Positions 1 to 6,783 of a stretch of 10,780 nucleotides of DNA are shown here, in pieces. Positions within the stretch are counted from its first letter, which is position 1. Each line of letters opens with the position of its first letter. Origin of the DNA: Stramenopiles sp. TOSAG23-2 (taxonomy: Eukaryota; Sar); NCBI GenBank assembly GCA_900128395.1, contig LT649990.1, positions 1 through 10,780 of the forward strand. The letters run 5' to 3'. Below the pieces are notes generated by a model. That model did not search any database and had not been told where the DNA came from. It saw only the letters and a list, made by a program, of their open reading frames with translations. Both the position numbers and the translations under genes were made by a program.

Positions 1-1
1 A

Positions 2-763
2 AAAAGGAATAGTAATCATAACGGGCGACTTCGATATAGTGGAGGACGGTCTTCTAGTGGACGAGGCAATCGTAGTAGTAGTAGTAAAAATAATTCAGAA
101 ACATCAATATTTGAAGAGCGTGGAACGGCACAATATAAATCCCCAGAAGCATTCAAAACAATATTAGAAGAATGGGGTGAAAAAATTGATGTATGGGCAT
201 TTGGTGTGTTATTAAAACGTATGGTTAGTTTAAGACAACCATTTCATATGAGCAGAGGAGCAGATGGTGTTTCAATACGTGATATATTTAAAAAATTACC
301 AACATGTGAATTGTTACCATTTGATCATTTCAACAATGATTTGATATATTATATACATCCAATGTTGAAAGATTTAATTGATTTATGTTTATCCATTAAA
401 CCAAATAAACGACCATCATTTGAAAATATTGTTGGCTTATTAGCTGGTATGTTAAAAGAAATCGAAAATGGTGGTGTAGCAAAACGTCACCATCAAAAAA
501 ATACAACTGATGATAATAATGATAAAATATTTGAATCAATAAATCCTGCATTTGGTATGTTAAGAACAGGAACTGATAAAGATCATTTGGAGAAAGGAAA
601 AGCAAAATCGTTACGTAAAGTAAAAAGTAAACCTGTAATGAAGAAACGGCTGAAAGTACAACTGAATCGACCAAAAAGTAGAAGTGATGCACACCGAGTT
701 GTTCATATTAAGAATACTGGTAATAGTAGTAGCACTGAAATGCAATCGTTTCAATCGAAATGA
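2..763 (+). CDS. Protein-kinase-like C-terminal lobe, 5' partial
   Basis: The frame is open from the first full codon at base 2 to TGA at 761-763 (253 residues visible), so the gene starts beyond the left edge. Counting from base 2, residues 41-49 read GTAQYKSPE, which matches the end of the activation segment and the APE motif with Ala replaced by Ser. Residues 63-68 read DVWAFG, matching the subdomain IX D-x-W-x-x-G motif. Residues 133-139 (KPNKRPS) carry the subdomain XI Arg137 expected to pair with the APE Glu. The N-lobe, catalytic loop and DFG lie outside, so activity cannot be judged. Residues 8-36 form a Ser/Gly/Arg/Asn-rich insert just before the APE motif. The tail after about residue 155 is basic and lacks a recognisable domain. 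The class looks Ser/Thr or TKL-like, but family assignment is uncertain. The TGA is followed at once by TAA. Confidence 0.8.
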   Translation, partial: KRNSNHNGRLRYSGGRSSSGRGNRSSSSKNNSETSIFEERGTAQYKSPEAFKTILEEWGEKIDVWAFGVLLKRMVSLRQPFHMSRGADGVSIRDIFKKLPTCELLPFDHFNNDLIYYIHPMLKDLIDLCLSIKPNKRPSFENIVGLLAGMLKEIENGGVAKRHHQKNTTDDNNDKIFESINPAFGMLRTGTDKDHLEKGKAKSLRKVKSKPVMKKRLKVQLNRPKSRSDAHRVVHIKNTGNSSSTEMQSFQSK

Positions 764-773
764 TAATACCATA

Positions 774-796
774 TGTGTGTGTGTGTGTGTGTGTGT
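774..796. repeat. (TG)n microsatellite
   Basis: An uninterrupted TG dinucleotide run starts eleven bases after the kinase stop codon, in the presumed 3' UTR. It separates the kinase 3' end from the duplicated copy of that end. Confidence 0.95.
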
Positions 797-800
797 CAAA

Positions 801-891
801 AAAAGTAGAAGTGAATGCACATCGAGTTGTTCGTATTAAGAATACTGGTAATAGTAGCAGCACTGAAATGGAATCGTTTCAATCGAAATGA
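801..891 (+). pseudogene. Duplicated 3' end of the kinase gene, frameshifted
   Basis: This segment repeats the last ~26 codons of the kinase gene (about 674-763), offset by 127-128 bp, including the terminal TGA (889-891) and the following TAA-like sequence. The copy has one extra base (gtgaatgcac against gtgatgcac) and a few substitutions, including His to Arg and Gln to Glu. In its own frame it still reads from 811 to its stop. It lies downstream of the gene's real stop and has no start codon, so it is best read as a non-expressed tandem duplication inside the 3' UTR. Confidence 0.85.
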
Positions 892-899
892 TAATAGCA

Positions 900-1104
900 T
901 ATATATGTGTGTGTGTAGATCATCATGTACTGTATGTGTGTGTGTGTAGATCATCATGTACTGTATGTATGTGTGTGTGTGAGTGTGTGTAGATCATGTA
1001 TGTATGTATGTATGTATGTGTGTGTGTGTGTAGATCATCATGTATGTACATGTAGTGTGTAGATCATCATGTATGTATGTGTGTGTGTGTGTGTGAGTGC
1101 GTGT
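900..1104. repeat. Compound TG / ATGT microsatellite with agatcatcatgta blocks
   Basis: TG runs and ATGT runs alternate with five copies of an agatcat block (near 917, 948, 991, 1032 and 1061), most extended to agatcatcatgta and some followed by ctgta. Spacing is irregular at 29-43 bp, as expected from replication slippage plus unequal exchange. No gene is visible. Confidence 0.9.
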
Positions 1105-1126
1105 TTGTGAAGGCTTTTCCTGAAGG

Positions 1127-1600
1127 CAAGGGAAACCCTCCTATCAAATTCTGGTAAAAACATTCTAAAATATAATAGTATTTCGTGTTAAATAGTACAT
1201 TGTAAAAATTACCTGTTATTACTTGAAGAGGTAATTAGACTACCAAAAGACTAGAGGAAAAAGATCTAAAAAATGACATCTCAAAGAAGGGAAACCCTCC
1301 TATCTAATTCTGGTAAAAACATTCTAAAATGTAATAGTATTTCGTCTTAAATAATACATTGTAAAAATTACCTAGTTGTACTTAAAGAGGTAATTAGACT
1401 ACCAAAAGACTAGAGGAAAAAGATCTAAAAAATGACATCTCAAAGAAGGGAAACCCTCCTATCAAATTCTGGTAAAAACATTCTAAAATGTAATAGTATT
1501 TCGTGTTAAATAATACATTGTACAAATTAGGCATATTGTACTTAAAGAGGTAATTAGACTACTAAAAGACTAGAGGAAAAAGATCTAAAAATGACATCTT
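1127..1600. repeat. Three tandem copies of a ~159-bp unit
   Basis: Each unit starts with gggaaaccctcctat (1130, 1289 and 1448), so the period is exactly 159 bp twice. Units end with ctagaggaaaaagatctaaaaaatgacatct, the third slightly short by one A. Copies differ at only a few positions, clustered around a central segment. Copies 1 and 2 contain a perfect 8-bp inverted repeat, AATTACCT ... AGGTAATT, separated by 14 bases; in copy 3 the left arm has decayed to AATTAGGC while the right arm is intact. Every unit also has AGGG-aaa-CCCT at its start. No ORF of note, transposase, or pol III A/B boxes were seen. This fits a minisatellite or a fragment of an unknown repeat family. Confidence 0.9.
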
Positions 1601-1881
1601 TTTCATGTTAAAAACACATCATGTATAGTGGAAGTAGAAACAACAACAAAAAACAAAACAATTATTCGTGCTATATTTATTATTGGTGTATATGACATAC
1701 ATTATTGTATTTATATTTGTGTGTGAATGATACTTGACGTGTTTCGTTTCGTTGTGAAAAAATATAAAAAAAAATTTCTACATCATCATTAACATTTTAA
1801 TTTTTTTTTTATTATTTTAACATTTCCATTTTTTTCATAGTTAGTTCAACATTTTTTTTGATCATAAGATATATAGATACA
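1601..1881 (+). promoter_or_regulatory. Putative promoter / 5' UTR of the PH-RBR gene
   Basis: TATAAAAA occurs at 1763-1770, followed by an oligo-T run at 1800-1810, about 70-120 bases before the ATG at 1882. A TATA element followed by a T tract is the known core promoter pattern of dictyostelids, but this organism is not proven to be one. A TGACGT sequence lies just before the repeated gtttcgtttcg near 1735-1750. A pyrimidine-rich stretch ending in catag at 1836-1840 resembles a 3' splice site, so a 5' UTR intron cannot be excluded. Confidence 0.4.
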
Positions 1882-4800
1882 ATGGGAAATAAAATATTAA
1901 AACGTAATAAGAAAAACAAAAGTTTTGAAACGCCAATAACCAATACCATCACGGCACATATTAATATACCGAAAAAGAACAAAACCATTACCAATACCAC
2001 CGTGGAGCAACGTCAAAAATTACAATTACCAATACAATTAGCAAATGCACAACGTAATTTTATTAATCAAACAGGACAAATACCTGATAAAGTTGGTATT
2101 TTAGATTATTCCGACATGGTAGTACAGAAATTACCATTTTGGGGGAATCGATGGAAACGTGGATTTTTTACATTATGCAAGACGACGTTATATACCATGT
2201 CAATGAAAGGTAAAATATTACGATGTTACATATTAAATGGTTCATATTGCAAAGAAGGTGCACCACGTTTATCAAGTGTTGGTATACCAGTTGGTCGACC
2301 AACTATCTTATTATTTGAAGGTTTAAAAAAATTATCATTAAATAGTGTGGATATGTTGAAACAAATAAAAAAGAAGAAAAAAAAGAAAGGTAGTGAGGAT
2401 GACGACGATGATGATGATATGAACAAAGATGAACATCATAATGATAAATTAATACCATTCTTAAGATTAAAAGCAATTAATCGACAAGAACATGATAGTT
2501 GGATTATGATATTAAAACAAATTGTAAATAAATCCATTATTCATCATGATAATAATAGTAACAATACCACATCAGAAAATGAAAGTAATACCACGGACAA
2601 CAACAACAAGAACAATAGTAGTAGCACAAATAGTGAAAAAGAAGATACTTCAAATAATTATGTTCGTATTACTAGTCCTGTACGTAATAATGATACTATT
2701 AATCATAGTGGTGAAGCAAAAAAAGAATCAAATAATAATAATAATATGTCATCACCGGTTCCATTTAATAATGATGTAGGCAAGAAAACAACAAGTACTG
2801 ATGCAAGTGGAATACATTCTCCATTACCAACAATACGACGACAACCATCATATGAAATTATTGATGAGAAAGATATTGAAAAAAGACGAAAACAATTAAT
2901 TAATGATATTGCAAAACAATTACAAATAACATATAGCCATGCATTATCCTTATTACGTCAATTTAAATGGGATACGGTACGTTTATTATCACAAAATGTA
3001 GTAGTAAATAATAATAATAATAATAATAACAACAACAATAATGATATTACAACAAATGATAATAATAATATTATAGATGAGGATGAAGTTATTAAAGTAG
3101 TAGAAAATATTAATATTGATTGGTTAGTAGTAGATAAGCAACCAACGCAAAAAAAATCGAATGAAAATGAAGTAACCGTATCTGATACTACTACATCAAC
3201 AATTATATCCAATGTAATTAATCAGATGATTGAACAAATTCAACAACAAGAAGAGGGAAATAATACAGCAAGGACAACAAATATTACTACTAATAGTAAT
3301 AACAACAACAACAACAACGCATCGTTAAAATTAATGGATATTGATTTATCAACAACAGATGATCCAAATATACGTACTATCGAAACAAAAAGCAAAGTGG
3401 CAAAACTACTACTACTACCGTCGTCGGCACCAGTACCACCAATCGCTACTTGCCAAATATGTTTGGAAGAATCAAGTGAGAATATTAGTTTAGATTGTGG
3501 TCATTTCTTTTGTAAAGATTGTTGGATTGATTTTTTATCCAATTCTATTAATAGTGGTACAGCAGAATTATGGACAAAAGGCTCGCAATGTCCATATCAT
3601 CAATGCAAAGAGCCAATACCGGAACGTTTTTATAAGGAAATGTTGTGTAAAAACGATGATTTAATACGTTTATATAATAAATATCAACAATATGCAACAA
3701 ATAATTTTGTCGATAGTAATTTATTAGTACGTTGGTGCCCAGGAACAAATTGCAATCGTGCATTGTATTGTAAAAATTCATCCTATTTAGTACGTGATGT
3801 AACATGTGCTTGTGGTATCTCGTTTTGTTTTAGTTGTGGTCAAAGTCCACATAGCCCTGCATCATGTGATTGTGCAGCACGATGGAAAGAATTAGAATAT
3901 ACACGTAATAAGGAATTAATGGAGAAAAGTAACAATAAAAAAGGTAGAAAAAATAAAAAGAACAATAATCAGCATAATCATAATAATAATAATAATAATA
4001 TTAATAATAATGGAGATGATGGGGATGTATTATGGCTTGCAAAAAATACACGCCCATGTCCAAAATGCAAAGTTCCAATACAAAAATATCATGGATGCAA
4101 TCATATGACATGTCATAATCAACGATGTCAACATGAATTTTGTTGGGTATGTTTAGAAGATTGGAGTACTCATGGAAGCGCAACCGGTGGATATTATCGT
4201 TGTTTTGTAAATGATCCTGTGAAAACGAAAAATAAATTACGTAAATTACGTTATGAACAACATGATGCTAAAAATTCTGGTGCAAGAGAAAAATTATACA
4301 AACGTTGTGGAATATTACGATATAAAGCACAAACAGCATCTTACATGTTATTGGATTTTATTTATAACATTGATAAAAGTTTTGAACACGACGACGATGT
4401 TGTGAATAGTGATGATATTGATCGATCTTATCGTGATATGTTAATTGATGCATGTGATATGTTATCACGTTCATATTCTTTTTTAAATTGGGGTTATATT
4501 TTAAATTATGACCAATTAACAAAGTTAACGGAGGAAATTGAAAAGAAAGAAGCAAAGAAGAAGAAACATAAAAAAAAACGTGGTGATAGTACATACAATT
4601 CAGTTGCATCTGAAGTATTTCAAATGAAATTACGATTGATGGAAAAATCAGTCAGTACAATTTGGAAAATGGTCGAGCCATTACATCGTATTTATGCATC
4701 TTCCGTTGATAAAATGGATGATAATAATCATCATTATATGTCTTCTATGACGAATAGAAACGGTAAAAAAATGCATTCTTTTGCATCCATATCTGCAAGT

Positions 4801-5832
4801 GGTAAGAATAATAAAAACCAAACAACAAAAGCATTGTCATCGTCAACATCATCGCCACGAAAACAATCGTCCCATAAAAAACAATTAAGGACATTGTCTC
4901 CACCACCACCTGAAGATTTAATATTAAAACGTATGTTAAATATTCAAAATGAAATATATATGTGTTATGATCATTTATCTTCATGTCGACAATTTGCTAC
5001 TATATGGCAACGAACAGATGAAGAAAACGATGAAATAATGAAGAAACAACAAGAAGATATTTATATAACAACTGCAGATGATAATAATAATAAATCTGGA
5101 ACAAAAAGCATTAGTACACCTACGACAGCAACAACAACTACAACTACTGCTACAACTGATGAGAAAGCGGATGATGAAGAAAAAGTTGAAGATAAAATTG
5201 AAACAGAATTAAGAAGATTGGTAAATGATAGTCATGTAGATGATATATTTTACAAGTCTTTATTGCATCCAAAACAATATTCACATGGTCATAATACCAC
5301 AATAAATAACAATATAGGTAGTAAATGGTCATGTTTATTATGTTCAAAATTAAATGGAACGTATGATAAATTTTGCCAAACATGTTTATCAAAACATGAA
5401 CATGCATTATTAGAACAAGAAGTTATTATGTTTAAGTTGAAACATAATAAAAAGAAAAATGATAATGGCAATGCTGGAAAGAATACGAGTGGTGAAGACA
5501 ACAATAATAAAAAATTGACATCTGTTGGTTCACGATGGAGACAATTTCAACAAGCTGAATTTCATAGCCGTTCACGACGTTCTTTAACACGTAGAGTTGG
5601 ATTTAATCCAGATTTTGATAATAATAATAATAGTTGGAGACGTAGTCGTCGAGCATCATTTCGACCACCACCACCACCGCAATTAGAAGTAACCCCAGAA
5701 CAGGAAAGTCAATTATTGCAATTACACGAGATGGGATTTACAAATCGAAATGAAGCACTTGGTGCATTGCGTGCAAATGATTTTAATTTAAATGGTGCAG
5801 TGGAATTGTTATTAGCATCTCAATTTGCTTGA
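1882..5832 (+). CDS. PH domain-containing Ariadne-class RBR E3 ubiquitin ligase with C-terminal UBA domain
   Basis: This is a 1316-residue protein. PH domain, residues ~70-216: RWKRGFFTL at 90-98 and a C-terminal helix with Trp207, interrupted by a K7/D7 insert at 163-179. Ariadne UBA-like domain, ~340-375 (LLRQFKWD at 357-364). RING1: Cys524, 527, 539, His541, Cys544, 547, 570, 575. IBR: Cys619, 624, 642, 644, 649, 652, His657, Cys662. RING2: Cys726, 729, catalytic Cys739 in GCNHM, then Cys744, 749, 754, 757, His764, Cys774. Ariadne domain, ~783-945, with a basic insert (892-900). RanBP2-type finger from Trp1149 with Cys1151, 1154, Asn1158, Cys1165, 1168. UBA, 1274-1314 (MGF at 1284-1286). 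RBR ligases take ubiquitin from E2 onto the RING2 Cys before substrate transfer; known Ariadne proteins are autoinhibited by the Ariadne domain and work with neddylated cullins. The ATG has ACA before it; the frame has a stop at 1798 and no earlier ATG. All zinc ligands are present, so the ligase looks intact. Asn-rich linkers are typical of this genome. Confidence 0.95.
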   Translation: MGNKILKRNKKNKSFETPITNTITAHINIPKKNKTITNTTVEQRQKLQLPIQLANAQRNFINQTGQIPDKVGILDYSDMVVQKLPFWGNRWKRGFFTLCKTTLYTMSMKGKILRCYILNGSYCKEGAPRLSSVGIPVGRPTILLFEGLKKLSLNSVDMLKQIKKKKKKKGSEDDDDDDDMNKDEHHNDKLIPFLRLKAINRQEHDSWIMILKQIVNKSIIHHDNNSNNTTSENESNTTDNNNKNNSSSTNSEKEDTSNNYVRITSPVRNNDTINHSGEAKKESNNNNNMSSPVPFNNDVGKKTTSTDASGIHSPLPTIRRQPSYEIIDEKDIEKRRKQLINDIAKQLQITYSHALSLLRQFKWDTVRLLSQNVVVNNNNNNNNNNNNDITTNDNNNIIDEDEVIKVVENINIDWLVVDKQPTQKKSNENEVTVSDTTTSTIISNVINQMIEQIQQQEEGNNTARTTNITTNSNNNNNNNASLKLMDIDLSTTDDPNIRTIETKSKVAKLLLLPSSAPVPPIATCQICLEESSENISLDCGHFFCKDCWIDFLSNSINSGTAELWTKGSQCPYHQCKEPIPERFYKEMLCKNDDLIRLYNKYQQYATNNFVDSNLLVRWCPGTNCNRALYCKNSSYLVRDVTCACGISFCFSCGQSPHSPASCDCAARWKELEYTRNKELMEKSNNKKGRKNKKNNNQHNHNNNNNNINNNGDDGDVLWLAKNTRPCPKCKVPIQKYHGCNHMTCHNQRCQHEFCWVCLEDWSTHGSATGGYYRCFVNDPVKTKNKLRKLRYEQHDAKNSGAREKLYKRCGILRYKAQTASYMLLDFIYNIDKSFEHDDDVVNSDDIDRSYRDMLIDACDMLSRSYSFLNWGYILNYDQLTKLTEEIEKKEAKKKKHKKKRGDSTYNSVASEVFQMKLRLMEKSVSTIWKMVEPLHRIYASSVDKMDDNNHHYMSSMTNRNGKKMHSFASISASGKNNKNQTTKALSSSTSSPRKQSSHKKQLRTLSPPPPEDLILKRMLNIQNEIYMCYDHLSSCRQFATIWQRTDEENDEIMKKQQEDIYITTADDNNNKSGTKSISTPTTATTTTTTATTDEKADDEEKVEDKIETELRRLVNDSHVDDIFYKSLLHPKQYSHGHNTTINNNIGSKWSCLLCSKLNGTYDKFCQTCLSKHEHALLEQEVIMFKLKHNKKKNDNGNAGKNTSGEDNNNKKLTSVGSRWRQFQQAEFHSRSRRSLTRRVGFNPDFDNNNNSWRRSRRASFRPPPPPQLEVTPEQESQLLQLHEMGFTNRNEALGALRANDFNLNGAVELLLASQFA

Positions 5833-5905
5833 TATTGTATGGGGATGGTGGGTATGTGTGTTTTTGTGAGAGAGAAGTACATTTTTAAATTCGTTGCCGG
5901 GTCGC

Positions 5906-5933
5906 CTGGTCTGCCAGTCGTGCAGTCGTCTGC
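5906..5933 (+). other. Two adjacent small hairpins in a GC-rich island
   Basis: CTGG-tctg-CCAG (5906-5917) and GCAG-tcgt-CTGC (5922-5933) are perfect 4-bp stems with 4-base loops, separated by another tcgt. They sit about 75 bases after the PH-RBR stop, inside the most GC-rich patch of the surrounding intergenic DNA. This could be a structured 3' UTR element; the stems are short, so chance is possible. Confidence 0.5.
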
Positions 5934-6279
5934 TGTGAGCTGTGAAATGCGAATTACATTTGGAAAGTGGAAAGTGAAAAGTGACATATATAGGAAAGTG
6001 CAGAGTATAGTAAAATATGTACTTACTATTTGTAACGATTTTGTTTTATTTTTGGATCCTGAAATTTTTAAAATGGTTTTTTCCCCATTAGTATACAAGC
6101 AAGTACAATATATTATCATAAATCAATTACCATTATTCCAATACTATCTAACTGTAAATATTAAATATCCGAAATGTATACTTTTCATATATGTTATCAT
6201 ACAATATGTATAGTATGAAGTATTCAAATCAAAATAACTAATTATTTGTATCAAACAAATCAATATTTCTAAGTATGTA

Positions 6280-6307
6280 TTTTACCCTATGAGTCACTAG
6301 GGTAAAA
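6280..6307. repeat. Perfect 10-bp inverted repeat with TGAGTCA in the loop
   Basis: TTTTACCCTA (6280-6289) and TAGGGTAAAA (6298-6307) are exact reverse complements around an 8-base loop, tgagtcac. The loop holds TGAGTCA, the AP-1/Gcn4 bZIP consensus. It lies 20 bases before a candidate start codon at 6327, so it may be a promoter site or an RNA hairpin; no test is possible from sequence alone. Confidence 0.75.
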
Positions 6308-6326
6308 CAAGCCCATTGAGACGAGT

Positions 6327-6380
6327 ATGAGTTTTGTGAAGTGGTGGAACACATTTCCAATTAGCAGGTATATAACAGGT
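6327..6380 (+). CDS. Possible first exon of the ankyrin-repeat gene
   Basis: ATG at 6327 opens 18 codons and reaches a GTAAAT donor-like site at 6381. Splicing in phase 0 to the acceptor at 6783 would join TG to NEHFQIVKYL of the ankyrin exon, giving a protein of about 114 residues. The frame has a stop at 6303, so this ATG is the first. Other nearby donors (GTATAT at 6369, GTGTAA at 6379) give the wrong phase. Against it: the donor is not the GTAAGT seen in the neighbouring gene, the peptide has no recognisable motif, and gaacacatttccaa at 6347-6360 resembles the start of the ankyrin exon itself and may be a decayed copy. Confidence 0.3.
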
Positions 6381-6441
6381 GTAAATATTTACTCCCAATA
6401 TATATATATATATACCCCTTTAACCATGTATATACTAGTAT

Positions 6442-6783
6442 AGATTGATCGATCGACAAGAGAGACAACCAGAAAGACAAATGACAGATTGATCGATGAC
6501 AAAGACAAAACAATAATTCTAGGAAAAAAGAAGTAAGTAAAATATCAATTAACAGCGTTTGTAGATTGACAGATTGATCGACGAGAAAGAGAAAGACAAA
6601 GTGATTTATCAAAACAAAAACAATAATTCTAAGAGAAAAAAAAGTAGATAAAATATCAATTAACAGCGTTTGTAGATTGACAGATTGATCGACGACAAAG
6701 ACAAACACAATTGATTTATTAAAAACAAACACGAACGGAAATAATACTTCTAAGAAAAGATCAGATAAAATATCAATTAACAG
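6442..6783. repeat. Tandem repeat, each unit ending in a 3' splice-site-like sequence
   Basis: Units starting gacagattgatcga occur at 6483, 6568 and 6679, with a partial unit near 6442, giving periods of 85 and 111 bp. Each of the three full units ends with aaaatatcaattaacag, with AG at 6554-6555, 6665-6666 and 6782-6783. Only the last copy is followed by ankyrin coding sequence; the first two are followed by cgtttgtag, which would give an in-frame TAG if spliced there. The block lies in the presumed intron of the ankyrin gene. Confidence 0.8.

Larger units (their letters stand above)
5833..6326. other. 3' UTR / intergenic DNA after the PH-RBR gene
   Basis: The start is G/T-rich, followed by a small GC-rich island (~5893-5945) and then AT-rich DNA. 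The frame of the upstream gene stays open after its TGA until TAG at 6211-6213, but the predicted residues are hydrophobic and unlike any domain I recognise, and the preceding UBA domain ends naturally at the TGA. I therefore do not call a gene. An ATTAAA at 6159-6164 could serve as a poly(A) signal. Confidence 0.6.

Noticed and set aside
1127-1600. CRISPR-like array
   Set aside because: The 159-bp units are near-identical throughout, with no short-repeat/unique-spacer pattern, and the window is eukaryotic.
1127-1600. SINE or tRNA-derived element
   Set aside because: No pol III A or B box, poly(A) tail or target-site duplication was found by eye.
1882-1926. N-myristoylation plus polybasic membrane anchor at MGNKILKRNKKNK
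   Set aside because: Gly2 and the basic run are there, but residue 6 is Leu rather than Ser, Thr, Ala, Gly, Cys or Asn as the usual motif needs, so the signal is incomplete.
1812-2000. Minus-strand ORF over the ligase start
   Set aside because: It overlaps the start of the ligase and is rich in Phe, Leu and Val that arise from A-rich coding on the other strand.
2958-3212. Leucine-rich antisense ORF
   Set aside because: The Leu and Ile runs are the reverse complement of the Asn codon repeat in the ligase gene.
5893-5990. SECIS element making the ligase TGA a selenocysteine codon
   Set aside because: The hairpins are only 4 bp, and the ATGA/AA/GA core spacing is not found; the TGA sits exactly at the natural end of the UBA domain.
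5839-6213. Independent 124-codon gene after the ligase
   Set aside because: It is only the same frame continuing after the ligase stop, starts 6 bases after it, has no recognisable domain and lacks the codon habits of the real genes.
6443-6650. Charged open stretches in the intron repeat as tandem cryptic exons
   Set aside because: The frames open only between a TAG and a TAA, no ATG begins them, and the third unit breaks with TGA.
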